Positions 7,295 to 16,300 of a stretch of 41,365 nucleotides of DNA are shown here, in pieces. The first letter of the stretch is position 1, and the number at the start of each line of letters is the position of its first letter. Location: positions 1-41,365 of the IMG/VR virus record IMGVR_UViG_3300036846_000259; one strand, 5' to 3'. The DNA is from a virus. Under the pieces are notes generated by a model. The model had not been told where the DNA came from and searched no databases. It saw only the letters and a list, made by a program, of their open reading frames with translations. Both the position numbers and the translations under genes were made by a program.

Positions 7295-7945
7295 ATGCCA
7301 GCGATTCATTTGGAGCGGGAACACAAGACGTTCCCGTTGCTCGATCTGAAGGCCGACGACGGCAAGACGGGCGCGTTCAGCGGCTACGCGTCGGCGTACA
7401 CGAAGGATCTGCAAGGCGATCAGATCGCGCCGGGAGCGTTCGCGCAGTCGATCAAGGATCGGCGCGGCAAGGTGCCGATTCTGATGAACCACGATCCCGA
7501 TCAGATGGTCGGCTTCTCGACATCACTCGCGGAGGACGGCAAGGGGCTGCTGCTCAACGGGCAACTGGCGACGAGCACGTCGGCGGGCAACGACATGTTT
7601 CAGCTTCTGCAAGCCGCCGCCGACGCCGACTTCCGCATGGGCATGAGCATCGGCTTCGACGCGCTCGACTGGGACTGGGGCGACGACGGGCGCACGATCA
7701 AGGAAATCAATTTGTGGGAAGTGTCGATCACGCCCTTTCCGGCACAACCGAAGGCTTACATCGCGGACGTGAAGACGTTCCGCGACTTCGAGAAATATCT
7801 GCGGGAGGCAGAGAACTTCTCACGGGCCGATGCGAAGCGCATTCTGCGCTGCGTTGCCAGCCTGAATCTGTCGCCGTGCGGGATGCCCGACGACGCCAAT
7901 GGCAACAGACTGCTGCGCGGCTTACTCGCGCAGCCGGAGAAATAG
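7295..7945 (+). CDS. prohead protease, HK97 family
   Basis: A 216-residue HK97-type (U35) prohead protease that trims the capsid N-terminal scaffold and then itself. The family fingerprints are FSGYASAYTKDLQGD, PILMNHDPDQMVG with probable catalytic His66, and FRMGMSIGFDA with catalytic Ser118. The strand LWEVSITPFPA follows, as usual. AAGGAG lies upstream of ATG 7295. It sits between portal and capsid genes, the classic order. Confidence 0.93.
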   Translation: MPAIHLEREHKTFPLLDLKADDGKTGAFSGYASAYTKDLQGDQIAPGAFAQSIKDRRGKVPILMNHDPDQMVGFSTSLAEDGKGLLLNGQLATSTSAGNDMFQLLQAAADADFRMGMSIGFDALDWDWGDDGRTIKEINLWEVSITPFPAQPKAYIADVKTFRDFEKYLREAENFSRADAKRILRCVASLNLSPCGMPDDANGNRLLRGLLAQPEK

Positions 7946-7948
7946 CCA

Positions 7949-9298
7949 ATGCCTGAACCACAGATGACGCCAGAAGACAAGGCGCTTATCCAGAAGCTGC
8001 GCACCGAATGGATCGACACGGTGAAGCAGGGAATCGCCGACCGCGACACGAAGGGCTACGTCGATCCCGAACTACGGGAGAAGGTAGCGAAGCTCGACGC
8101 GGACATGAACAAAAAGTTCGACGACAAGTACAGCGAGATCGTCACGCAGATGACCGCTCTCGCGCAGCGCACGTCCCGGCTACCCGGAAGCGGCGGGCCG
8201 GGGCTGATCGAAGCCAAGACGCTGGCACATCAGATCGTGGAGTCTGATGGCTTCAAGGCGTGCAACTTCAACGGGCGCTTCAACATGCAGACCACGGTGA
8301 AGGCGCGGCTGCGCCCCGACGTCACGAAGGCCGCGACGACCATCGTCGAAGGCGGGCCGACCGTGATCACGCCGCCCGTCGGCAACTATCCGATCTTCCC
8401 GTATCGCGTCGGCCTGATCCCGCAGCGCTTCGCTCCGCTCGTGATGCGCGACGTGGTGCCCGTGATCCCTTTGGACGGAACCAACGCCGTCGAGTACGTT
8501 AGCGAAGTCTGGACCGCGCCGACGGCGGACTATCAGGTGCTCGAAGGCGACAAGAAGCTACAGACGGGCGTCACCTACACCGATCACACGGCGAACGTTC
8601 GCACCATCGCGAACTACGTGAAAGTATCGCGGCAGATGGCGCAGGATGTCGCGTTCATCATGGCGACCATCGAGCAGAGACTGAGCCAGTTCGTGCTGCT
8701 CAAAGAGGACAGGGAGATTCTCTACGGCGACAACACGGCGGGGCATCTCTTCGGCCTGATGCCGCAAGCGACGAAGATCGCGACCTTCTGGACGCCACCC
8801 GGAACGGGCAATACCTTCACGTCGATTGACGAATTGAACATCGCGGCGACTCACATCGAGAATCTGTTCTATTACCCGACCGCGATCATCCTCAACCCGA
8901 CGGATGAAGCGAAGATCGAAATGCTGAAGACGACGTATGGCAGCTACGTGCTGGCCGACCGCTCTCCGCGCGAGGACGGTCTGTTGCGGCTCTGGGGCCT
9001 ACCCGTCATCACCACGCCGAACATCACCGTCGGCGACTTTCTGGTCGGCGCATTCCCCGGCCAGTGCGCGTTATTCGACCGCGAGACGGTGACCGTCGAG
9101 ATCGCCTTCCAGAACGAAGACGACTTCGTGCGCAACTTGGTCACGCTGCGCGGTGAAGAGCGCGTCGCCTTCGCCGTCTTCGTGCCGACCGCATTCGTGT
9201 GCGGCCCGTTCCAGTGCCCGCCGTGCGCGGGTGGTGGGCCGTTCCTCGTCGGCGCGAACGGCGGTGCCTTGCCGGGAGCAGCGCCCGCGAAGAAGTAA
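7949..9298 (+). CDS. major capsid protein, HK97 fold
   Basis: A 449-residue HK97-type major capsid protein. Residues about 1-75 are charged and helical (a delta or scaffold domain) and are probably removed by the protease; the mature shell protein would start near residues 75-110. The region around RVGLIPQRFAPLVMRDVVPV, the P-domain helix around KEDREILYGDNTAGHLFGL and the A-domain strands near AIILNPTDEAKIEMLK fit the family. The C-terminus is unusual: a Gly/Pro/Cys-rich tail with CGPFQCPPCAGGG followed by GALPGAAPAKK. Those three closely spaced cysteines could crosslink or bind metal on the shell surface. ATG 7949 follows a GGAG site. Confidence 0.93.
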   Translation: MPEPQMTPEDKALIQKLRTEWIDTVKQGIADRDTKGYVDPELREKVAKLDADMNKKFDDKYSEIVTQMTALAQRTSRLPGSGGPGLIEAKTLAHQIVESDGFKACNFNGRFNMQTTVKARLRPDVTKAATTIVEGGPTVITPPVGNYPIFPYRVGLIPQRFAPLVMRDVVPVIPLDGTNAVEYVSEVWTAPTADYQVLEGDKKLQTGVTYTDHTANVRTIANYVKVSRQMAQDVAFIMATIEQRLSQFVLLKEDREILYGDNTAGHLFGLMPQATKIATFWTPPGTGNTFTSIDELNIAATHIENLFYYPTAIILNPTDEAKIEMLKTTYGSYVLADRSPREDGLLRLWGLPVITTPNITVGDFLVGAFPGQCALFDRETVTVEIAFQNEDDFVRNLVTLRGEERVAFAVFVPTAFVCGPFQCPPCAGGGPFLVGANGGALPGAAPAKK

Positions 9299-9304
9299 TA
9301 CGCC

Positions 9305-10003
9305 ATGATCATCCAGACACTCAAAGACATCGCGTTCCCCGGAGGGAGCCGCGTCCGCGCCGGGGCGGTGTTGAGCGTGCCGGATGCCGTCGGAGCCGCG
9401 CTCATCAAGGAAGGTGCCGCGCGGCTCCGCAATTTGCCGGGACCGACCGAGAAGAAGGTCGATCCGCTTCTCAATCCCGGCGACCCGTTGCCGCCGCAAG
9501 TGCCCTTCGTGCGCGTGCCGACCGATCCGTTCCCGGCGCGGAGCTTCGAGCCGGGAGGATACGAGGATCAGGACAACTTCATCACCAATCAAGTGACGAT
9601 CCGCGCGATGCTCGATTCGACTATCGCGTGGGACTGGGCGAATCAGACGGACGCGTCTTCGCCGCCGCCGCCCGTCACGCCATCCGGCTCCGCAGAGAGC
9701 CGCCCGCCCGTGCTCATGCTCCCCGAGATCAAGCTGCAATGCAAGATTGAGCCGGATCAGACCGCCGACGATTCGCTGCTGGAGCAGTACGAAATGGCCG
9801 CGCGGCTGCACACCGAAAACTATCTGCGCTACCAAATCGACGACACGATGGGCGAGAACATCAAGCAAGCGATGCTCATGCTGATCGCGCATTGGTATCG
9901 CAATCGCGAAGCGGTGACCACGGGCAAGACGAGCGTCGGCGTCGAGATGCCTCTCGCCTATCAAGTGCTGCTCTCGGGCGAACGCGACTACCCGAACTAC
10001 TGA
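9305..10003 (+). CDS. head-tail connector protein (gp6-like)
   Basis: A 232-residue protein whose C-terminal half, from about residue 140, is a gp6-like head-tail connector: helices around LLEQYEMAARLHTENYLRYQ and QAMLMLIAHWYRNREAV, ending EMPLAYQVLLSGERDY. This protein makes the ring under the portal. The N-terminal 45 residues resemble the small beta domain encoded at 3771, and a Pro-rich linker (LLNPGDPLPPQVPF, later SSPPPPVTPSG) joins the parts. So it appears to be a connector with an added N-terminal module, longer than the usual 90-200 residues. Confidence 0.85.
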   Translation: MIIQTLKDIAFPGGSRVRAGAVLSVPDAVGAALIKEGAARLRNLPGPTEKKVDPLLNPGDPLPPQVPFVRVPTDPFPARSFEPGGYEDQDNFITNQVTIRAMLDSTIAWDWANQTDASSPPPPVTPSGSAESRPPVLMLPEIKLQCKIEPDQTADDSLLEQYEMAARLHTENYLRYQIDDTMGENIKQAMLMLIAHWYRNREAVTTGKTSVGVEMPLAYQVLLSGERDYPNY

Positions 10004-10004
10004 C

Positions 10005-10340
10005 ATGCCACGGATGGCGGACCCCACACTCGGCGCGGGTGAACTCGACAAGCGTGTGACGCTGATGCAGCCGCTCTACAACGCGACCAACGATGAGATC
10101 ACCGGATATCAGGCCGTCTCCGACGTGTGGGCTGCGGTCGATCCCGGCTTCAGCCAGGAGATCAACGAGGGCGGGCGCACCGTCGCGACGAAGCTGGTCG
10201 AGGTCACGATCCGCTATCGCACCGACGTCGATCCGCGCTGGCAGATCGTCGATCACGAGCACACGTACCAGATCCGGGGTATCGCCGACATCGCGCGTCG
10301 GCGCGTGCAGCTTCAACTCACTTGCGAAGAGGTTCTATGA
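10005..10340 (+). CDS. head closure / head-tail joining protein
   Basis: A 111-residue protein of the phage head-tail joining family (Phage_H_T_join). Typical features are GELDKRVTLMQP, VSDVWAAVDPG, EVTIRYRTDVDPRWQIVDHEHTY (split as EVTIRYRTDVDP and RWQIVDHEHTY), and the closing RRRVQLQLTCEEV. It seals the connector after packaging. Start ATG 10005 comes two bases after the previous stop; ATG 10014 is an alternative. It overlaps the next gene by four bases. Confidence 0.85.
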   Translation: MPRMADPTLGAGELDKRVTLMQPLYNATNDEITGYQAVSDVWAAVDPGFSQEINEGGRTVATKLVEVTIRYRTDVDPRWQIVDHEHTYQIRGIADIARRRVQLQLTCEEVL

Positions 10341-10798
10341 CACCACCCAAAACGAGAGCGATGGTCAACGATCCGCAGCCCGTCTTCGACGCGCTCGACA
10401 CGTACATCTCGGGCACGTCGTACACCACGTCGAACGCCGCCGTCACGCTCGACGGAAGCGGCACCACGCACACGATGAACTGCCAGGACAAGCAAGGCAA
10501 CAGCTTCACGTATACGGAACGTGAGGCGGGCGTGCGCGTGTCCATTACTCCGGTGACGGCATCGCTCGGTCCCGGCGAGACGCAGCAGTTCGCGGCGACG
10601 GCGACGAATCCCGACGGAAGCGCCGTCGCCTCGCCGACGTTCGACTGGAGCTTGAGCGGCGGATCGCTCGGCATGGTGAGTTCGACCGGACTCTATACCG
10701 CGCCCGCGACCATCGCGGCGGGGTCAACCGATCTGTTGACCGCGACGTTGAGCGGGCAGCAAGCATGGGCGACGGTCAACATCAGCCTGCACACGTAG
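10337..10798 (+). CDS. Ig-like (BIG2-type) virion protein
   Basis: A 153-residue protein. The first 65 residues are unassigned. The rest is one bacterial Ig-like domain of the BIG2 kind: VSITPVTASLGPGETQQFAA, then SPTFDWSLSGG, then STGLYTAPATI and the final strand WATVNISLHT. Such domains decorate heads or tails and often aid weak attachment to carbohydrate surfaces. AGAGG precedes ATG 10337, which overlaps the previous stop. Its place between head closure and gp10-like genes suggests a minor virion component. Confidence 0.75.
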   Translation: MTPPKTRAMVNDPQPVFDALDTYISGTSYTTSNAAVTLDGSGTTHTMNCQDKQGNSFTYTEREAGVRVSITPVTASLGPGETQQFAATATNPDGSAVASPTFDWSLSGGSLGMVSSTGLYTAPATIAAGSTDLLTATLSGQQAWATVNISLHT

Positions 10799-10803
10799 GG
10801 CAA

Positions 10804-11265
10804 ATGGCACGCGGACCAAAGGTCGGCTTCAAGTGGGAAGGCATCGCGGAGATCAAAAAGACGCTTGCGGCGGCGGGCATCAAGCTCGACGACACGGACC
10901 CGGAGATCAAGGCGGCGATTCTGAAACCCGCATCGGCGATGGTCGCGAACGCGCAGAATCTCGCGCCCGTCGCGCGGGAGGTCGAGGGCAAGGCGGCGGC
11001 GAAGTATCCACCGGGAACGCTGAAGCGCAGCATGATCGCGACTGTCGGTCCCGCCAAGCAGCGCGGCGTCTTCATCGTGGCGCGGAAGCGCATCGCGCCG
11101 TACGCGGCGTGGGTCGAGTTCGGCACGTCGAAGATGTCGCCGAAGCCGTTCTTCCGGCCCGCGCTCTTGCAATTCATGAGCACGTACGTGAACGACATCG
11201 CGCCCGACGTGAAGCGCATCGTCGAAGGGGCCGTGAGCGCGAACGCCTACCATCCGCCGACATGA
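10804..11265 (+). CDS. HK97 gp10-like tail completion/neck protein
   Basis: A 153-residue protein of the HK97 gp10 family. The family marker YAAWVEFGTSKMSPKPFFRP is present near residue 100-120, with a preceding helix that starts ASAMVANAQNLAPV and the GTLKRSM segment. These proteins join the neck and tail. I start at ATG 10804 (MARGPKV); the extra 13 codons upstream overlap the previous gene and lack a ribosome site. Confidence 0.88.
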   Translation: MARGPKVGFKWEGIAEIKKTLAAAGIKLDDTDPEIKAAILKPASAMVANAQNLAPVAREVEGKAAAKYPPGTLKRSMIATVGPAKQRGVFIVARKRIAPYAAWVEFGTSKMSPKPFFRPALLQFMSTYVNDIAPDVKRIVEGAVSANAYHPPT

Positions 11266-11266
11266 C

Positions 11267-11746
11267 ATGGTGATCTTCGAGCAGACACTCCGCGACCTGC
11301 TGATTCAGACGAATCTCGTGGCGGATCGCGTCTTCCTGATACGTGCTCCGCAAGTGCCGAACGCGAAGGCGACGATTCCCTACATCGTGTTCTTCATGGT
11401 CGCGCCCGTCTCGCCGATTCTCTTGAAGACGCAGACGGGACCGCTCGATCAGATCGAACGGCTGTATCAGATCTCCATCTTCGACACGTCGCAATCCCGC
11501 GCCCTCGCCATCGGCGACTCGCTGCGCATGTACCTCGATACGCTCTCGGGCGACTTCGAGAACGTCCACTTCGGTCACTCGTTTTACATGACCCAGACAT
11601 TCGCATGGGAGAGCGACACGCTGCTCTATCAAGTGATTCAGGAGTATCAGATCATGTTCAACTACTTGAATCCCGCACCACCACCCGTAACACCAACAAC
11701 CGCAAGACGCACCGCAAGACAACCCGTAAGGAGTAATGCAATATGA
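11267..11746 (+). CDS. tail completion protein (DUF3168/gp17-like)
   Basis: A 159-residue protein matching the DUF3168 tail completion family: an N-terminal helix FEQTLRDLLI, the strand RVFLIRAPQ, IPYIVFFMV, then ERLYQISIFDTSQSRALAIG and a later TLLYQVIQEYQI strand. It caps the tail tube at the neck. The last 25 residues are Thr/Arg/Pro-rich (PPPVTPTTARRTARQ) and look like a disordered tail. It ends in an ATGA overlap with the tube gene. Confidence 0.85.
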   Translation: MVIFEQTLRDLLIQTNLVADRVFLIRAPQVPNAKATIPYIVFFMVAPVSPILLKTQTGPLDQIERLYQISIFDTSQSRALAIGDSLRMYLDTLSGDFENVHFGHSFYMTQTFAWESDTLLYQVIQEYQIMFNYLNPAPPPVTPTTARRTARQPVRSNAI

Positions 11747-12504
11747 CGCCGACCAAACAAGCCACGCCGAAAGCAGCGGCGGGCGTAACGATTGATGGCA
11801 TCCCGGCATTCGGGACGCTCGTTCAGGTTCTATCCGGCAGCACGCCGACGGAAACGTACACGACCATCGCGGGCGTGGGCGACATCACGGGTCCGTCGAA
11901 CGCGATGGCCGAAGTCGATGTGACCTCGCACTCTTCCGGCGCTCCCATCAAGCGCACCGTCCCCGGCCTGATCGACTTGGGCGATCTCGCGTTCCCGTGC
12001 TTCTGGAATCCAGACGATCCGACGCAGAACATCAGCTCGCCCTACGGCATGGAGTATCTGTTCTTCAATCGCATCGTGACCAAGTTTCAACTGGTGATGC
12101 CGAACGAATCGCACCGCACGCGCCAGTTTCAGGGCTTCGTCAAGACGATGGGCGAGGACTACAAAGTCGCGGGCGTTTGTACGCGCAACGTCGCGATCCG
12201 CATCACCAGCCCGATGCTCGACGTCGCTTCGCCGATCAGCCTGACGCCCGCGCAAGACCTCAACGTGCCCAACGCGGGCGCACCATCCGGCACGTTCACC
12301 GTCAAGACGGGCGGCGACAACGCTCCGTGGACTGCGGTCCCCAGTGACCCGTGGATCACGATCACCAGCCCGACGGCTCCGCAGACGGGCGACGGCGCGG
12401 TCGATTACGCGGTCGCGGCGGGCACGCCGGGGACGCCGCGCAGCGGCTCGATCACGATCACGGGTCTTAACCTCGTCTTCAACATCACGCAGGTCGGAAC
12501 CTAA
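11743..12504 (+). CDS. major tail tube protein with C-terminal BACON domain
   Basis: A 253-residue tail tube protein. The N-terminal 165 residues have the tube pattern: GVGDITGPSNAMAEVDVTSH, GDLAFPCFWNPDD and FQGFVKTMGEDYKVAGVC. After a linker (SPISLTPAQDLNVPNAG), residues about 180-253 form a BACON domain: WTAVPSDPWITITSP, GDGAVDYAVAAG, RSGSITITGLNLVFNITQ. BACON domains are thought to bind mucin or other glycans and have been noticed on phage tails. AAGGAG lies ten bases upstream of ATG 11743. The added domain would project along the tail shaft. Confidence 0.85.
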   Translation: MTPTKQATPKAAAGVTIDGIPAFGTLVQVLSGSTPTETYTTIAGVGDITGPSNAMAEVDVTSHSSGAPIKRTVPGLIDLGDLAFPCFWNPDDPTQNISSPYGMEYLFFNRIVTKFQLVMPNESHRTRQFQGFVKTMGEDYKVAGVCTRNVAIRITSPMLDVASPISLTPAQDLNVPNAGAPSGTFTVKTGGDNAPWTAVPSDPWITITSPTAPQTGDGAVDYAVAAGTPGTPRSGSITITGLNLVFNITQVGT

Positions 12505-12508
12505 CGTC

Positions 12509-12925
12509 ATGCCATACACCAAACCGAACCCCGGCGAACCGATCATCCTCGACATCGCGGAGCGCAAGCTCGAATTGCGCTTCCCGCTGAAGATCCTCAA
12601 GGCGTTGAGCGTCGATCACCACATCAGCGTGCTATCCGGCGAGGGACTGGGGGAGTCCCTCCGCGACCCGGAGAAGCTGGCCGTCATGCTCTTCTACGGG
12701 CTGAAGACGAAGCAGCCGGATCTCACGCAGGAGTGGGTCGAAGACAACGTCGATGCGCGAATGCTGCTCGATCTTGCGCCCATGCTGGCCTACGCTACGA
12801 CCGGAGTCTTCCCCGACATGACGAAGATTCTGTCTCGAATCCCAAACGTCGAGGGACCGACGGACCAAAAAGCTGGCTCGACCTCTGGGCCGTCGGTCGA
12901 TACGACTTCCACCTACAAGAATTAG
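12509..12925 (+). CDS. tail assembly chaperone, short form (gpG-like)
   Basis: A 138-residue protein in the position of lambda gpG, between the tube and tape measure genes. LDIAERKLELRFPLKILKAL and DPEKLAVMLFYGLKTKQPDL fit the small tail chaperone type. After about residue 120 the zero frame becomes a low-complexity Ser/Thr tail (KAGSTSGPSVDTTSTYKN), which is the usual look of the end past a frameshift site. It is probably made alongside a longer GT form. Confidence 0.85.
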   Translation: MPYTKPNPGEPIILDIAERKLELRFPLKILKALSVDHHISVLSGEGLGESLRDPEKLAVMLFYGLKTKQPDLTQEWVEDNVDARMLLDLAPMLAYATTGVFPDMTKILSRIPNVEGPTDQKAGSTSGPSVDTTSTYKN

Positions 12926-13323
12926 AGGTCTGGGATCTCACGCTCGAAGAGTTCAACGCTCTCGCCGCGCGTGATCTGGAGCAGCAGGATCTGCTCGAAT
13001 ACTACGCCGCCCTCGCCCCGTGGGCGGTCTTCAACGTCAACCGCAAGCAGGATGCGCCGTTCTTCGAGCCGTTCGACTTCATGCTGCGAAGGCGTGCGCG
13101 GATCGCGCTCGACGATGCGCCGAAGCCGACCGCGCCGACGCCGACGCGCGGACGGCCCGCCCTTCTGCTGGCCCCAGTTCCGGCGACGGGGATGCGCTAC
13201 GCGGTGAAGGGGGAGCGTCCGCCGTCGAAGTACGCTCCCGGCGAGAGCGACGGCGTGATCGAGCGCTACGACGCGTACGCGAAAGCGTTTTGGTCCGGTG
13301 GAGTAAAACGTCATGGCCGCTGA
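12509..13323 (+). CDS. tail assembly chaperone, frameshifted long form (gpGT-like)
   Basis: Fusion produced by a -1 frameshift near 12871. The first about 121 codons are shared with the short form and the rest (12871-13323, about 150 residues) are read in the -1 frame. That downstream part begins SWLDLWAVGRYDFHLQELEV and continues with EEFNALAARDLEQQDLLEYY, a clear coding pattern without its own good start codon. In lambda-like phages the G:GT ratio controls tape-measure loading during tail assembly. The alternative, an independent start for the T part, is less likely as no ATG with a ribosome site is found. The end overlaps the tape measure start by 11 bases. Confidence 0.8.
12865..12900 (+). 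promoter_or_regulatory. -1 programmed frameshift site CCAAAAA with hairpin
   Basis: The zero frame reads CAA AAA at 12866-12871 and the T frame reads CCA AAA at 12865-12870, so a one-base backward slip on C CAA AAA joins the frames. Re-pairing is perfect in the A site and has a mismatch in the P site. Seven bases downstream, TCGACC (12878-12883) can pair with GGTCGA (12895-12900), a plausible stimulatory stem. Position and frame geometry fit the conserved tail chaperone frameshift of phages. Confidence 0.7.
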
Positions 13324-16300
13324 TGCGGGCGAACTGAAAGCGAGAGCGACACTCGACAACACTGAGTTTCTGTCTGCCCTGAAAGAGATGGTCAATCAGG
13401 TCAACCAGAACACGCAGAACGCAGCCGACGGCATCGGCAAAATCACGAAGGCGTTCGGCGAGATGGCCGAAGCCGTCGGTCTGGGCGAGGTCGCGAAGAA
13501 GCTCGGCGAGTTCGCCAGCGAGTGCATCGACGCCGCCACCCAAGTCAACAAGCTGCAAGCCTCGTTCAACATCCTGGCGGGCAGCGCGGAGCAGTCGAAA
13601 GAGATCTTCGAGGACATGGAGAATCTCGGGCTGCACTCCATGTTCGACTTCGCCGACGTGCTCGGTCCCGCCGCGAAGCAGATGATGCTGCTCGGCGCAA
13701 GCGCGGAGGAAGCAGCCGCGACCATGCACGGGCTGGTCGATGCCGCCGCCGCGCTCAAGCAGGGGCCGGAATGGATCACCGGAGTATCCGACGCCATCGC
13801 CAACATGCAGTCGCATCTCGTCGCCTCGCAGCGCGACATGAAGGCATTGCAGCAGTCGGGCATCGATGCGTGGGGCGCGTTGGCCGATCAACTGGGCGTG
13901 AGCGTTTCGCAAGCGCAGGACATGGTGAAGAAGGGCATGGTCACCGCGTCCACCGTGACCGACGCCGTGAACGCGAGTCTGGAGAAGTTTCAGGGCGAAG
14001 CCGCGCTGGCGGGCGATACCTGGAAGGGCGCGATGCATACGCTCTCCGAAGAGGGCGACAAAGCGAAGGCCGCAATCGGCAATTCGATTCTCGCCATCCT
14101 CAACGATTTCGCGCCCGTGCTGAACGGCATCTCGCAAGCGATTGAGACGGCCACCGCATGGTGGAAGGGACTGAGTGAGCCAGTGCAGACCGCCGTGCTG
14201 GCGCTCGGCGCGGCGATCACGGCCATCGTCGCGATCTCGGCGGCACTCCCGGTACTCGCGCTCGGCGGCGAAGCGCTGATCGCCGCATTCACCGGACCCG
14301 TCGCGCCCATCGTCGCCGTCGTCGCCGCGCTCGGTCTGCTCGGCAAGTGGATCTACGACGAGTGGCCCGCGATCAAGGCCGTATTCGAGACGCTCTGGGA
14401 CGACATCAGCAATCAGTGGACGACCGTCTGGGCGTTGATCAAGACATGGTGGAGCGGCATCACACAGTGGTTTCAGGGCATCGTCAACGATCTCGCGCCC
14501 GTGATCCAGATTCTGGAGACGCTGTTCTCTCCGCTCGTCGCGCTCTGGAAAGCCGAATGGGATCTGGTGAAGAGCGTACTCGGCGCGGCGTGGGATTGGA
14601 TCAAAGGACAGGTTCAGATCGTCGTTGACACCATCGGCAAGGTGGTTAGCGCGGTGACCCAGTTCTTCACCGGGATGCCGGGGGACTCCGAGATGCAGCG
14701 TCTCGCGGCGGCGTGGAAGAAGGGCACCGACGAGATCGCCGCGACCGCAGCCGCGACCGCTGCGCACAAGCAAGCCGTCAACGACGACGCTGCGGCGATG
14801 ACGGCGGCGGCGAAGGCGCGGGACAAGGACAGTGCTTCGCAACTGGCCGCTGCGAACGCGGCGAAAGCAGCGGCGGCGGAAGCAAAAAAGGCGGCGGACG
14901 AAGCCGCGAAAGAAGCCGCCGCGCAACTCAAGTACAACGAGGATCTGGCGAAGAGTTACAACGCGCTATACGCCATCGCCCCGGATGTCGCGAGTCAATT
15001 CGCCGACATGTTCGGCGGCATCAACACGAGCGCGACCAACGCCGCGAAGACGATAGGCAAGCCGTGGGACGACCTCTCGGCATCGCAACAGGCGTTAGTT
15101 CAGCAGACGCTCGACTTGGGCGAAGCCTACAAGTCGCTCGGCGTCACTGGCGCGGCGGCATTGCAGGGCGCAGCCGACAAGGCGGGCGCGGCATTCCAGT
15201 TACTGGCGAGTTCCGGCAAGGCCAGCACCGGGGAGATCCAGGCCGACTTCGACGCCTTAGTGGCGAAGCAGACCGCCGTCGTAACGCTGATGAACACCGA
15301 CGTGTCGGACGCGTACAAAAACGGCCTGATCACGCAGCAGGAATACTACGACGGACTGGTCGTCAACTCTCAAAAAGCGCTCGATCAGACGAGTGCCGAT
15401 TTGGACGCTGGCCTAGCCAAACAGGCGAACGTGGACGCCGCGCGGCAGGTACTGACGAATAATCAGGTGGCCCAAGCGAAGGCCGTGCAGGACGCGTACA
15501 ACACGGCGATGAACGCCATCGGCGAGAAGACGCAGCAGCAACTCGACGACGCCGCGACCCAGTGGAGCAAGTACGCGCAGACGATCAGCGATAAGCTCGG
15601 CCCCGACTCGAAGCCCGCCATCGAGGCGTCGATCAAGCTGGTGCAGTCGCTGATCGACGAGGCGACCGCGCTCGGCAACGCGCCACCCGATTTCCTCACC
15701 GACTGGCTGAAGCAGTTGAACGCGCAGCTGGTCGCGATGCACACGCCAGCGGAGCAATTCGCCGCCGACATGAAGGCGCTCGGCGTGAACACGGTGCAGG
15801 ACGCGACCGACGGCATCAGCAAGATGGCGGCGGCACTCGCCGACGCGAAGCTGAAGAGCGACGGCTCCGTCGCATCGGCGAAGGATCTCGAACAGGGAGC
15901 GACGAAGCTCGAAGCAGCGGTGCAGTCGCTCACCGACACCTACAACAACAAGTGGCAAGCCGCGCTGAAGGCGGGCGACATCACGCAGACGCAGTACAAC
16001 CAGCACGCCGTCGAAGGGGCGCAGCAAGTGCTTCAGCAGTTCGCCGCTTTGGGCGACGACGCGCCGGGGAAACTTCAGTTGGTCACCGCCGCCACGAAGG
16101 TGCTTCAGGATGCGATCTACACTCTGCAATCGAGCACGATGGCCGACGCGCAGAAGGCGTTCAAGGATCTCGGCGTGCAGAGCCACGATGCGATGCAGCA
16201 GATGGCGACGGATGCGAAAACCGACTTCGCCATCGTCGCCGCCAGCGCGAACGAGAACGGCACCACCTACATGAACGCGTGGATCAACGCGCAGAAGAAG

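Noticed and set aside
13079-14926. Long minus-strand open frame (615 codons) opposite the tape measure
   Set aside because: Arg-rich low-complexity text antisense to a well-supported gene, without a ribosome site.
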